Below, in pieces: positions 1 to 6,169 of a DNA stretch of 48,040 nt (the first letter of the stretch is position 1; each line of letters opens with the position of its first letter). The position numbers and the translations under genes are program-made. The stretch is from the IMG/VR virus record IMGVR_UViG_3300020119_000032, positions 1-48,040 of that record, one strand, 5' to 3'. Source of the DNA: a virus. Below the pieces are notes generated by a model. That model had not been told where the DNA came from, ran no database searches, and saw nothing but the letters and a program-made list of their open reading frames with translations.

Positions 1-91
1 AGCTGGTCCACAAACAGTTGAAACAATGGTGATACATATTGCCATCAATATTCTTTAACCACGTCTCTGCCCAGCACTTTGGACATTTCAC
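1..91 (-). CDS. 5' part of zinc-ribbon micro-protein (cut by contig end)
   Basis: This is the left-end copy of the first 30 codons of the gene annotated in full at 47867-48004; the window edge cuts it. The GTG start at 91 overlaps the TGA stop of the upstream gene (90-88), and an AGGAGG Shine-Dalgarno sequence lies upstream within that gene. On the circular molecule this and the right-end copy are one gene. Confidence 0.7.
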   Translation of the reverse strand, partial: MKCPKCWAETWLKNIDGNMYHHCFNCLWTS

Positions 92-127
92 TGTTCACCG
101 CCTCCTACACTTTCCGCCTGCTGTCTG
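1..127. repeat. Terminal direct repeat, left copy (assembly overlap)
   Basis: These 127 bases are identical to 47914-48040. A gene (zinc-ribbon micro-protein) and the start of another run without interruption across the joined ends, so the repeat most simply marks a circular assembly closed with a fixed overlap, 127 being a common maximal k-mer size. It does not look like a biological end: there are no att-like or cohesive-end features. Confidence 0.93.
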
Positions 128-228
128 AGCCATTGCAGGTAAGAACGTATCTCTGCCTCTTCATCGGCTGTCAGAAACAGGGTTACGCGCTTCTTTAGCT
201 TGTCTTCTGGAAGAGGATTACGGCCCAT
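88..228 (-). CDS. Small ribbon-helix-helix-like protein, first gene of the long leftward transcript
   Basis: A 46-residue protein. A basic N-terminus (KLKKR) leads into an alternating hydrophobic strand (VTLFLT) and then an acidic amphipathic helix (ADEEAEIRSYLQWL). This order resembles ribbon-helix-helix DNA-binding or antitoxin-type proteins, though the second helix is short. Its ATG lies about 3 bases after the transcription start predicted from the promoter at 238-266, so the message may be nearly leaderless. The stop codon overlaps the GTG start of the zinc-ribbon gene. If it binds DNA it could autoregulate the late transcript; that is inference. The gene's existence is better supported (promoter, coupling, coding-like sequence) than its function. 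Confidence 0.6.
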   Translation of the reverse strand: MGRNPLPEDKLKKRVTLFLTADEEAEIRSYLQWLRQQAESVGGGEQ

Positions 229-237
229 AGTGAGAAG

Positions 238-266
238 AGTATAGCATTATTTTAGTGGCATGTAAA
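238..266 (-). promoter_or_regulatory. Sigma70-like promoter for the leftward modification/virion transcript
   Basis: On the minus strand a TTTACA -35 box (266-261) is separated by exactly 17 bases from a TATACT -10 box (243-238). The predicted start is near 231, three bases before the ATG at 228. It is the only strong promoter seen upstream of the genes that continue across the contig junction to the structural block. Confidence 0.65.
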
Positions 267-299
267 TAACCATTTTCCTGATGTCAAGAAAATGGTTAT
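266..299. terminator. Perfect 12-bp inverted repeat at the end of terL
   Basis: The arms at 266-277 and 288-299 are perfect reverse complements around a 10-base loop. The stem contains the terL stop codon (298-296) and touches the -35 box of the next promoter. It is A/T-rich at the base with only a broken U-run, so it could be a terminator for the terminase message, an operator for the adjacent promoter, or both. Confidence 0.55.
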
Positions 300-1981
300 A
301 AACCACGCCTCTTCCAATGCCCGCCATACGCCACAGTAGGCGCAGGCGGCTCTTTTGGAGGTATCTTGTAGCGCCTATCGTCGTTCCTCAAGAGGTAGAC
401 GCAGGCTTTAAGACTACTTTGCCGGTCGTCGTGAGCCGTCCCTTCCGCACCGGCCTTTCCTCCGGGAAGGTGAGCATATGTAATGCACTCCTGTACTGTT
501 TCCACTGAATGCAAGAGTAGCCCTGGTTCGCCTCGTCCCATGTCGTTAAAGATTCCGCCCAGGGAATCGTCCATTTCGGGTTTAGTCTTGCTGTTCTCAA
601 TGATTCCATATTTACCATCCTCATCACACCAAATATCTGTGGTTCCACCTTCTATCAGCGCACGTATGCACTCATGCCCGTGATTCAGCCTTAACACGCC
701 AACCCTCGCCTCGTTGTAATGGAACGCCAGCCCTCCTATATCCGCTCCTGCGTTCCATGGGTCAACCTTGCCATGGTAGGTGAAACACTCCTCCCACGTG
801 TCAATATCGAAGCAATGGGCCGAAGTGTTATCGCTCTTGTTGTTCTTGTCAGGGCCTTCTGCCGGGTCGATGCAGATCACGTAGTTATGGCCGGGTTCAG
901 GCTCTTTCCAAACCGTAAACGGACAATGAAACCCTCGTTCACCCGATTGCACGGTGTAAAGAGGCACATGCGTCTGAAGCTCATCCAGCAGCGTCTTCAA
1001 GAATGCACGGTCGTAATACCCATTACCGGACGTGATGAACGCATCCATTGGAAACGTTGGATATTCCTGCTTCATCAACTCCTTGCGCTCGCTTGACTTC
1101 TGCCGATACCAGTAGAGCTGATCGTCCGTCAGGGTGAAGTGATAGAAGTCGTACACGGCATCAGCCATGTGGACTTCTTCAGGCGTTCTGGTAAACCCTG
1201 GAGGCGCAGGTGTGGAATAATCCGGGTCTTCAAACCACGCATAGAATAGGGGCTTCGTGTTACCTTCGTACCCTGGCTTGCTGATGTCTACCCACATCTC
1301 GTAGAAGTGGTTCAAACCATCGGCTGTGCTCTCATGGAACACATTCCCAGACATCGGCACGGCATCATCCAATCCCGCGTCTATTTCGGCTATGGTAGTC
1401 CCGGAGGGTTTCCACTTCGCGTACTCCGACTTGTGAACGTTCTGCCACGTACCAGAACGTCCTACACTTCCCTGCCCCGCTGTGCCAACATACAAGCCGC
1501 TATCAAGCGCACCAAAGAGAAGCTCCTTCTTGTTCGAGAACTTCTTCTTTGGCTGCTTGTGTTTGGGCAAGTTCTCCCAGAACCGGTGCATCATCTGGAA
1601 TAGGCGTTCTGTGGCGTCTGCTTCGTGCGCGAGGATGAGAGAGTACGTTCGAGGGTTGTTGCACGTGTCCGCGAAGATAAGCGCATCTACCAGCGTAGAT
1701 ACACCCTCCTGCCTTGCTTTGAGGATTGCACAGCGAAACCCTTTGAGGTCAACCGGCTTGTCGATGGTCCAACCAGGATAGTTTGCATCGAGGAACTTCT
1801 TCTGAATAGGCTTGAGGTTTTCACCAAGGCTGACTAACTCCCTGCCTTTGGTGCGTATCTTGAGGTCTCTGAGCGTTACGTTGGCAGGCTCCCACTCAAG
1901 CAGCGCATCAACCAACGCTAGCTCCTCATTTGTCATAACGGAGCGTAGCACGGCAAGGTCGTCTAAGGAGATGTCAGGCAT
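296..1981 (-). CDS. terL: Terminase large subunit (packaging ATPase-nuclease)
   Basis: The motor that cuts and pumps DNA through the portal. In the 561-residue product an ATPase domain comes first: the Walker A-like KARQEGVSTL lies near residues 88-97, and a VHKSEYAKW segment near 182-190 matches the Walker B/SE position seen in many terminases. A C-terminal RNase H-like nuclease domain begins with YVICIDPAEG, providing the first acidic metal ligand, and a later HDDRQ-type segment carries further acidic residues. The ATG at 1981 is chosen because it overlaps the upstream stop as TAATG; a GTG at 2008 would add nine residues. Walker A has Glu where family members often have Leu or Met. The family call is firm; assignment to a packaging class is not possible here. 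Confidence 0.93.
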   Translation of the reverse strand: MPDISLDDLAVLRSVMTNEELALVDALLEWEPANVTLRDLKIRTKGRELVSLGENLKPIQKKFLDANYPGWTIDKPVDLKGFRCAILKARQEGVSTLVDALIFADTCNNPRTYSLILAHEADATERLFQMMHRFWENLPKHKQPKKKFSNKKELLFGALDSGLYVGTAGQGSVGRSGTWQNVHKSEYAKWKPSGTTIAEIDAGLDDAVPMSGNVFHESTADGLNHFYEMWVDISKPGYEGNTKPLFYAWFEDPDYSTPAPPGFTRTPEEVHMADAVYDFYHFTLTDDQLYWYRQKSSERKELMKQEYPTFPMDAFITSGNGYYDRAFLKTLLDELQTHVPLYTVQSGERGFHCPFTVWKEPEPGHNYVICIDPAEGPDKNNKSDNTSAHCFDIDTWEECFTYHGKVDPWNAGADIGGLAFHYNEARVGVLRLNHGHECIRALIEGGTTDIWCDEDGKYGIIENSKTKPEMDDSLGGIFNDMGRGEPGLLLHSVETVQECITYAHLPGGKAGAEGTAHDDRQSSLKACVYLLRNDDRRYKIPPKEPPAPTVAYGGHWKRRGL

Positions 1982-2196
1982 TACGACCAATCTAGCCAGA
2001 ATGCCCACAGCATTACAGGAGGATGTGAGGCTGCTTGTCGCTTCCGCTCTGCTTCCCGCTCAGGAGAGAACGCGCAGTCAGGGGTGAACATAGCCTTAAC
2101 TCGAAGCGTACACGCAGCCCTTAGATTAGGCGTCTCGCTCTTATTCCACCGACAGCCCTTGCAGCAGTCTTGCGGAGTCTTCGTGTTGGTTGTCAT
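1981..2196 (-). CDS. Cys-rich small protein coupled to terL
   Basis: A 71-residue hypothetical protein. Cysteines occur as CCKGC near the N-terminus, followed by two more (AACTLR and PDCAF), which would suit a small metal-binding fold. A basic helical stretch (PEREAERKRQAA) precedes a Trp-rich tail. Its stop shares one base with the terL start (TAATG), so the two are translationally coupled. The ATG at 2196 has an AAGGA sequence just upstream; a TTG at 2259 would extend it. I do not recognise the family; a packaging accessory role is only inferred from position. Confidence 0.6.
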   Translation of the reverse strand: MTTNTKTPQDCCKGCRWNKSETPNLRAACTLRVKAMFTPDCAFSPEREAERKRQAASHPPVMLWAFWLDWS

Positions 2197-2326
2197 GCCA
2201 TCCTTGCCTATATTTGTAGTCAGTAGCCCTTCCGGGCATATAAGGAAAACGGCAAACAAACGGCAGATCGTCCACCCTCTCCCTACCTTCTTCTCATGAG
2301 CCTATGGTTCCCTGCTCCGGTTCCCC

Positions 2327-2383
2327 GTGCCCCTTGCCGTGCCCCTTGCCCAGCCAGCTGGTTTAAGGTTCGTATAAGGTTCG
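2327..2383. repeat. Two pairs of tandem direct repeats in the terL leader
   Basis: GTGCCCCTTGCC occurs twice back to back (2327-2338, 2339-2350). TAAGGTTCG occurs twice with an 11-base period (2364-2372, 2375-2383). Both sit in the gene-free stretch 2197-2585, downstream of the terL promoter (2417-2445). An 11-base period places both copies on one DNA face, so they could be protein-binding sites; they are also in the leader RNA. Confidence 0.6.
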
Positions 2384-2416
2384 GTCCCGTTGACAGTCCC
2401 AAGTCCTTGAGCCTGA

Positions 2417-2445
2417 AGTATAGGTGTCGGTCTGGTTAATATCAA
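2417..2445 (-). promoter_or_regulatory. Sigma70-like promoter for the terL unit
   Basis: The minus strand reads TTGATA (2445-2440), a 17-base spacer, and TATACT (2422-2417). Start is predicted near 2410, giving an untranslated leader of about 210 bases before the Cys-rich gene. It lies immediately after the terS terminator, so terS and terL are transcribed separately. Confidence 0.65.
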
Positions 2446-2461
2446 TATACACCACACAAAC

Positions 2462-2503
2462 AAAAATCTCCTTCACCTTCCGAAGAAAGTTTGGGAGATT
2501 TTT
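2462..2503 (-). terminator. Rho-independent terminator after terS
   Basis: The arms at 2462-2471 and 2494-2503 form a perfect 10-bp stem (AAAAATCTCC with its complement) with a 22-base loop containing a small CTTC/GAAG pairing. The outer A/T part gives a U-run on either strand, so it may act in both directions; the terS message reads into it. Confidence 0.7.
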
Positions 2504-2585
2504 CTGAGCACTCCGCGTATCGGCATAATAGGCGATCTCGCTCGGCTCATTCTACGTATGAGAACTAAGCAGTTTAGATTATACC

Positions 2586-3002
2586 TTATGCGCTCAACCT
2601 CAGATTCGCATTCTTCATTATTTCAAGTAGCTTCGCGTCTCGCTCTTCTATACTCGATACTGTATCGCTGATGACCGTAGCTTTACCTTCAAGCAACAAG
2701 CTCTTGTCAATGGCAATACCAAGAACTGTCGCAGCCTGAGCAGAAGTAGCTTCACCAAGTGCTTTCAAAGATTGTCCACACGCTGCAAGGGCAAGTTTCT
2801 TTAACTCACCGGCGAGGTCTGTTTTTTTTTCTGCGACAGACTCTGCCGAGACAGCACTCGGAGCATCTCGGTTATGAATCCAGAGTTTCACTGTAGCAAC
2901 AGGAACTTTGCACTCACGAGAAGTCATCTCAGCGTTGCCACAGGCATCATAGAAAGCAAGCACAACAGCCTTGTCATCATCACTATAGTTACGATATGCC
3001 AC
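2586..3002 (-). CDS. terS: Probable terminase small subunit (helix-turn-helix DNA-recognition protein)
   Basis: A 138-residue protein whose N-terminal half reads as a helix-turn-helix: YSDDDKAVVLAFYDACGN, then MTSRECKVPVATVKLWI, the recognition-helix pattern of transposase-like and TerS proteins. The C-terminal half (Ala/Leu/Lys-rich, residues 60-135) is helical and would suit oligomerisation. Known small terminases bind the packaging site and regulate the large subunit. The GTG at 3002 overlaps the preceding stop as TAGTG. Position beside terL supports the call, but the sequence alone could also be another HTH regulator. Confidence 0.7.
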   Translation of the reverse strand: MAYRNYSDDDKAVVLAFYDACGNAEMTSRECKVPVATVKLWIHNRDAPSAVSAESVAEKKTDLAGELKKLALAACGQSLKALGEATSAQAATVLGIAIDKSLLLEGKATVISDTVSSIEERDAKLLEIMKNANLRLSA

Positions 3003-3124
3003 TATCGCCCTCTCAACGCTTCACTGTTCATCCTGGCAGTATCGCCGGCACGCAAGGCAATAGCATTCACCAGAATAGACAGGAGACAGAATGCAGTTAA
3101 TGCTAAATAGATGAGCTTCTTCAT
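3002..3124 (-). CDS. 40-residue membrane peptide upstream of terS
   Basis: A short gene starting MKKLIYLALTAFCLLSILV, one hydrophobic segment after a Lys-Lys start, then a polar C-terminus rich in Arg. This could be a single-pass inner-membrane peptide or a signal sequence. The stop overlaps the terS GTG start by one base. The ATG lies six bases after the -10 box of the promoter at 3131-3158, so the message would begin at or beside the start codon. No family is recognised. Confidence 0.55.
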   Translation of the reverse strand: MKKLIYLALTAFCLLSILVNAIALRAGDTARMNSEALRGR

Positions 3125-3130
3125 GAGAGG

Positions 3131-3158
3131 ATTATAACATATCCTAACTAGTAGACAA
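3131..3158 (-). promoter_or_regulatory. Leftward sigma70-like promoter (terS unit)
   Basis: The minus strand has TTGTCT (3158-3153), a 16-base spacer and a consensus TATAAT (3136-3131). The start is predicted at the ATG of the membrane peptide (3124), which would make the transcript leaderless. The promoter is back to back with the rightward promoter at 3169-3197. Confidence 0.65.
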
Positions 3159-3168
3159 AGAATTAGTA

Positions 3169-3197
3169 TAGACAATATCTAAGCGCTTTGCTATTAT
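3169..3197 (+). promoter_or_regulatory. Main rightward early promoter
   Basis: TAGACA (3169-3174), a 17-base spacer and TATTAT (3192-3197) precede an AAGGAG site (3215-3220) and the first early gene at 3229. This divergent promoter pair defines the switch point between the rightward early arm and the leftward terminase arm. Confidence 0.7.
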
Positions 3198-3228
3198 GTA
3201 TTCAGTTAACCACTAAGGAGATAGTTCA

Positions 3229-3426
3229 ATGCTAACCAAATCTAAGTTCAGTGTCGGTCAATCAGTTTTCACACCCAAGCACACAACAGCCGTAATAGTT
3301 CACGTAGATCATGGCCTATACGTCGTAGCGTGTTTAATGGAAAGCTGCGACAGCCATCCATTCCTTAAAGACTCGTGGTGCATTGAGAATTATACAGAGG
3401 ACCAGCTAGAGGAGCCTATTGTATAG
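3229..3426 (+). CDS. First early protein, unknown function
   Basis: A 65-residue hypothetical protein with a strong AAGGAG Shine-Dalgarno eight bases upstream. It opens with a strand-rich segment (KFSVGQSVFTPKHTTAVIVHV), reminiscent of small SH3-like barrels that start with a 'G..V' turn, and ends acidic. Being first after the early promoter, it may be an immediate-early host-interaction protein; this is inference from position only. Confidence 0.75.
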   Translation: MLTKSKFSVGQSVFTPKHTTAVIVHVDHGLYVVACLMESCDSHPFLKDSWCIENYTEDQLEEPIV

Positions 3427-3483
3427 CTGTATTCAGTTGAACGAACTAGTAACATCCACACACTTACAGGAGAACTGACCAAA

Positions 3484-3696
3484 ATGAAAATGCAAATGAC
3501 AATTGGCGACCACCACCGAAGCGAACTGATCAGAGCGTCCAGCGCAATGTACGCCGCTGACAATCCACAAGGCCTCGGAGCACTGTTTCATTGGGCGGCG
3601 GCTCAAGACTCGCTCCCCATTGATGTATACGATGAAGTCATGGACCGCTATCGCGAATGGCTGAATTGGAATTGGCCTATAACACCAAAGCCCTGA
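3484..3696 (+). CDS. Early protein, unknown function
   Basis: A 70-residue protein, mostly helical, with a Trp-rich C-terminus (YREWLNWNWP). An AGGAGA site precedes the ATG. The upstream 57 bases include a second copy of the 11-base TGTATTCAGTT found at the early promoter's start region (3197-3207). No domain is recognised. Confidence 0.7.
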   Translation: MKMQMTIGDHHRSELIRASSAMYAADNPQGLGALFHWAAAQDSLPIDVYDEVMDRYREWLNWNWPITPKP

Positions 3697-3782
3697 TTCT
3701 AGCCCAACGTTGCCACACACACGAATTCCAACACCGTGCCGGGTGGTTTGACCCGGCATACGCTAACAGGAGATAGAGAGAG

Positions 3783-3962
3783 ATGAGAACGCTAGAAGAG
3801 CAAGTATTTTTAGCCATCCTTGAAGATAGGTTCGACGCAGCACAAGTGTTACTCGAATCGCTCAACAAAACAGAGCTGTCAACACTGAGAAGGCAGGCGC
3901 GAATCCTAATATCGTACATAAACGAAGAGATGAAGCACGTACTACCAGAGGCGGGCAAATGA
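3783..3962 (+). CDS. Small helical early protein
   Basis: A 59-residue gene beginning MRTLEEQVFLAILEDRFDAA. It is entirely helical in character, with heptad-like leucines and charged faces. ACAGGAGATAGAG provides a ribosome site. Its stop overlaps the next start as ATGA (3959-3962), supporting it as a real member of the operon. Function unknown. Confidence 0.65.
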   Translation: MRTLEEQVFLAILEDRFDAAQVLLESLNKTELSTLRRQARILISYINEEMKHVLPEAGK

Positions 3963-4213
3963 TACCTAACGAAAAGAACCCCGCAGCCGTAGCACTCGGC
4001 AAGCTCGGAGGATCAGTATCCTCCGAACGCAAAGCAGCCAGCTCCCGCGCCAACGGGATGAAAAACAAGGAGAACGCAGGCAGGCCCTTAAAGCCGCTGG
4101 GAGAGTTTGAGTGCAGGTGTCCGCCAGACGCGTTCTACAAGCCAGCAGTCCACACGTACGGCAGGCTTACATGTCCTAGAGGTAGAGCGGAGCGCAGAAG
4201 GGAACAAAAATAG
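3959..4213 (+). CDS. Basic early protein with LGKLGG motif
   Basis: An 84-residue Lys/Arg-rich protein. NPAAVALGKLGGSVSSERKA resembles the short 'ALGxLGGxxxxxxRA' segment common in small phage and bacterial proteins of unknown function. The C-terminal half has cysteines (CRCPP, LTCPRGR) and ends in a basic tail, so nucleic-acid contact is possible. It is ATGA-coupled to the previous gene. Confidence 0.7.
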   Translation: MIPNEKNPAAVALGKLGGSVSSERKAASSRANGMKNKENAGRPLKPLGEFECRCPPDAFYKPAVHTYGRLTCPRGRAERRREQK

Positions 4214-4237
4214 TTTCAAAATAATGTCATAATGGTA

Positions 4238-4266
4238 TTGACAAGTAGACTGCATGGTGCTATCAT
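4238..4266 (+). promoter_or_regulatory. Promoter of the RHH regulator gene
   Basis: A perfect TTGACA (4238-4243), a 17-base spacer and TATCAT (4261-4266), with start predicted near 4273. The last ten spacer bases form one arm of the inverted repeat described at 4251-4295, so repressor binding there would block RNA polymerase. Confidence 0.75.
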
Positions 4267-4295
4267 TACAGTATCAAACGAGGAGGCACCATGCA
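4251..4295. promoter_or_regulatory. Candidate operator: 10-bp inverted repeat across promoter and start codon
   Basis: TGCATGGTGC (4251-4260) is perfectly complementary to GCACCATGCA (4286-4295). The left arm abuts the -10 box and is not transcribed; the right arm covers the ribosome-site edge and the ATG of the RHH gene. Because only one arm is in RNA, this is a DNA site rather than an RNA hairpin. Arm centres are 35 bases apart, about 3.3 helical turns. Confidence 0.6.
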
Positions 4296-4440
4296 GAAAA
4301 CTATAACGGTTCGACTTGATGAGGAATTGATAGAACGCATCAAGAAAATGGCTGAAACCAATCACAGGTCCATGAATGGAGAGATCGAATATATACTCTC
4401 CGAGAAGGCTAAGACTTGCGAAGTGACACAGCCAGCCTAA
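4291..4440 (+). CDS. Ribbon-helix-helix (Arc/CopG-type) transcription regulator
   Basis: A 49-residue protein. MQKTITVRLDEELIERIKKM supplies the DNA-reading beta strand and first helix, and NHRSMNGEIEYIL the second helix with the S-x-N-x-E turn typical of Arc-like proteins. Arc-type dimers insert the paired strands into the major groove. An AGGAGG site precedes the ATG. It has its own strong promoter overlaid by a perfect inverted repeat, so autorepression is likely. The target genes beyond its own promoter are unknown. Confidence 0.88.
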   Translation: MQKTITVRLDEELIERIKKMAETNHRSMNGEIEYILSEKAKTCEVTQPA

Positions 4441-4475
4441 CCACCCACCAACCACTTTACGAGGGAGCCAAGCAA

Positions 4476-4757
4476 ATGCCATTTATGAACGATGACAAAC
4501 GATTTATCAAACCCGCCGCACTTCGAGACTTCCGCCTTCAAGCCAAAGAGATGGGCTGGCCGGACGAGTACACAGCGGTTCAGATCGGAATGGTCAAGAC
4601 CGGTGTACTGGACAGCAGGCTGCACGATTCCTGCGTTCTCCTTCTGGACAACATGTGCACGGAGGAAGAGTACGAGCAGCTCTTCTATGATGGACTGATT
4701 GAAGCGATGCGCCCACTCTACGACATCGTTGTTAAAGGCGCTCAGAGCAGGGTCTAA
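4476..4757 (+). CDS. Early protein, unknown function
   Basis: A 93-residue acidic protein. The ATG at 4476 follows a GAGGGAG ribosome site; an in-frame TTG at 4416 lies inside the RHH gene and is rejected. The sequence is helical with a C-terminal amphipathic stretch (YEQLFYDGLIEAMRPLYDIV). No recognised domain. Confidence 0.75.
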   Translation: MPFMNDDKRFIKPAALRDFRLQAKEMGWPDEYTAVQIGMVKTGVLDSRLHDSCVLLLDNMCTEEEYEQLFYDGLIEAMRPLYDIVVKGAQSRV

Positions 4758-4805
4758 CACACCCTGCCACCCGCCAAACCGAGCCGAGCCTAGGAGAGAG
4801 ATGAT

Positions 4806-5069
4806 ATGAGCTTTTATCAAAGAATTGCCGGACTGCTTGAGAACCATGGGCTTTGGGATGACGAAGCTAAGACCGTGATAGAGCTAGTCAAGGTAGAGCA
4901 ACCTTCAATGGATGGCCGATGGAACGATGACGTGTCCGGCTATCCTGACGCGATTGTGATTACCCTGTGGATGTCAGCCAAGCGCAACGCCATTGAGTAT
5001 CTGAAGGCCAACAAGCCGGAACACTTTGCTTTGTGGCTGCTGGAACCGAAAGAGCAGGCTGCGGCATGA
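4806..5069 (+). CDS. Early protein, unknown function
   Basis: An 87-residue protein with an N-terminal helix, a central DVSGYPDAIVITLWMSAKRNA segment and a helical end. AGGAGAGAG precedes the start. Its TGA overlaps the next ATG (ATGA at 5066). It begins a run of five genes joined by 4-base overlaps through 6169. Confidence 0.75.
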   Translation: MSFYQRIAGLLENHGLWDDEAKTVIELVKVEQPSMDGRWNDDVSGYPDAIVITLWMSAKRNAIEYLKANKPEHFALWLLEPKEQAAA

Positions 5070-5317
5070 GCTACCTAGTACCCGACATCCCGCAGCACCT
5101 TCAAGACGACCTCGTCGAGTGCGAAGAACACTTTGACGACTGCTGCCGCAAGTTCAAGAAGAACCCGAACGGGCTTGGCACAGCGACGGACCTGGCGTAC
5201 GCGATGCGGTCCCTCCAGTCAGCCAGGACCGCTATTATGCAGCACAAGCTTAGCGCCATTAATGCGGAGCTGGACGAGGCAATGGCTGGGGCTGGACGCG
5301 AGGAGAGAGTGGCATGA
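5066..5317 (+). CDS. Small helical early protein
   Basis: An 83-residue protein, acidic at the N-terminus with a CCRKFKKNP stretch and two long helices after it. The start at 5066 is fixed by the ATGA overlap; a longer reading from 5033 would bury it in the previous gene. Function unknown. Confidence 0.75.
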   Translation: MSYLVPDIPQHLQDDLVECEEHFDDCCRKFKKNPNGLGTATDLAYAMRSLQSARTAIMQHKLSAINAELDEAMAGAGREERVA

Positions 5318-5613
5318 GCAAGGCGACGCCGGGACCATGGTTTCTGCATGTATCTGATTCCATTCAGGTCAGCGACAAGCAGTTTCATACGAATAAGAGT
5401 GCAATCGTTCACTGGATGGGGTTTGACAGCAGTGACAAGCCTCGTGACGTTAAGATCGCTAATGCTCGATTGATTGCAAGCGCCCCAGACCTATTGGCAG
5501 CCTGCAAGAACGCCCGTGAGGTGTTTATCAAGAACTCCTCGGAGATCGGCGAGTGGGATTACATCATTCAATCGCTCACGGAGGCGGTGGCGAAAGCGGA
5601 GGCGGCACCATGA
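5314..5613 (+). CDS. Conserved phage hypothetical protein with 'ATPGPW ... NARLIASAPDLL' signature
   Basis: A 99-residue protein with KATPGPWFLHV at the N-terminus and IANARLIASAPDLLAAC near residues 48-64. This pairing is seen in a widespread family of small early phage proteins, often as a module of larger Ea22-like proteins. Its biochemical role is not known to me. It is ATGA-coupled on both sides. Confidence 0.8.
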   Translation: MSKATPGPWFLHVSDSIQVSDKQFHTNKSAIVHWMGFDSSDKPRDVKIANARLIASAPDLLAACKNAREVFIKNSSEIGEWDYIIQSLTEAVAKAEAAP

Positions 5614-5879
5614 GCTACCTAGACACCATCTACACGCCCACGCCCACCGAACTCTATTGGGAGGATGAGCCGGAGCCGCTCACGCCCACGACCGACACGG
5701 ACGAATTAGGACGGGTAATGGATGTGGCTGTGGCCTACGAGAACCACTTACAGGCCGAAGAGGAGGCGTTGCGCCGGTACAGAGGCCCTGAGCGTGTCCA
5801 GGCGGCGTTTGAGAGGCTTACGGAGTGGCGGCAGGTTGCGGGTCCTGAGCGGGTGGCAGTTGTGGAGGGAGTGAGATGA
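5610..5879 (+). CDS. Acidic early protein, unknown function
   Basis: An 89-residue protein with a Pro/Thr/Glu-rich first third (PTPTELYWEDEPEPLTPTTD) and a helical remainder rich in Glu and Arg. The start is set by ATGA overlap at 5610. The stop overlaps the LexA-like gene's ATG. No domain recognised. Confidence 0.75.
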   Translation: MSYLDTIYTPTPTELYWEDEPEPLTPTTDTDELGRVMDVAVAYENHLQAEEEALRRYRGPERVQAAFERLTEWRQVAGPERVAVVEGVR

Positions 5880-6169
5880 AGGGTTTGACTGACAAGCAGA
5901 TTGCAATCTTGGAGTACATCCAGCAGTACAACAACGACACTGCCGGGATGCCGTCCATCAGAGACATCATGGACCACTTCGAGATCGCAAGTAACCGAGG
6001 TTGCACGGTCCATCTGGACGCACTTGAGCGCAAGGGGTACTTAACGCGGCCTCACACGGCGCGAAGCATCCAGCTAACGAAGCTCGGCCTTGATGCTGTG
6101 CTCCACATCGTAAAGAAGAACCCATTGTACCAACTTGGATGGGCAGATTGTGCCAAGGCAACACCATGA
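5876..6169 (+). CDS. LexA-like winged-helix DNA-binding protein without protease domain
   Basis: A 97-residue protein. LTDKQIAILEYIQQY, MPSIRDIMDHFEIASNRG and LDALERKGYL follow the order and spacing of the LexA N-terminal DNA-binding domain (three helices plus a wing). The Ser/Lys self-cleavage domain of LexA is absent. It may compete at LexA-type sites of the host, or act as a phage repressor not switched by RecA; both are inference. It is coupled to its neighbours by 4-base overlaps. Confidence 0.83.
   Translation: MKGLTDKQIAILEYIQQYNNDTAGMPSIRDIMDHFEIASNRGCTVHLDALERKGYLTRPHTARSIQLTKLGLDAVLHIVKKNPLYQLGWADCAKATP

Noticed and set aside
1-127. Terminal repeat as a true phage end, att site or transposon repeat
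   Set aside because: No mobile or integrase gene is present, genes run through the join, and the length equals a common assembler k-mer.
3433-3759. A minus-strand frame of 108 codons opposite the second early gene
   Set aside because: The plus-strand gene has a ribosome site and operon context; the minus frame has neither.
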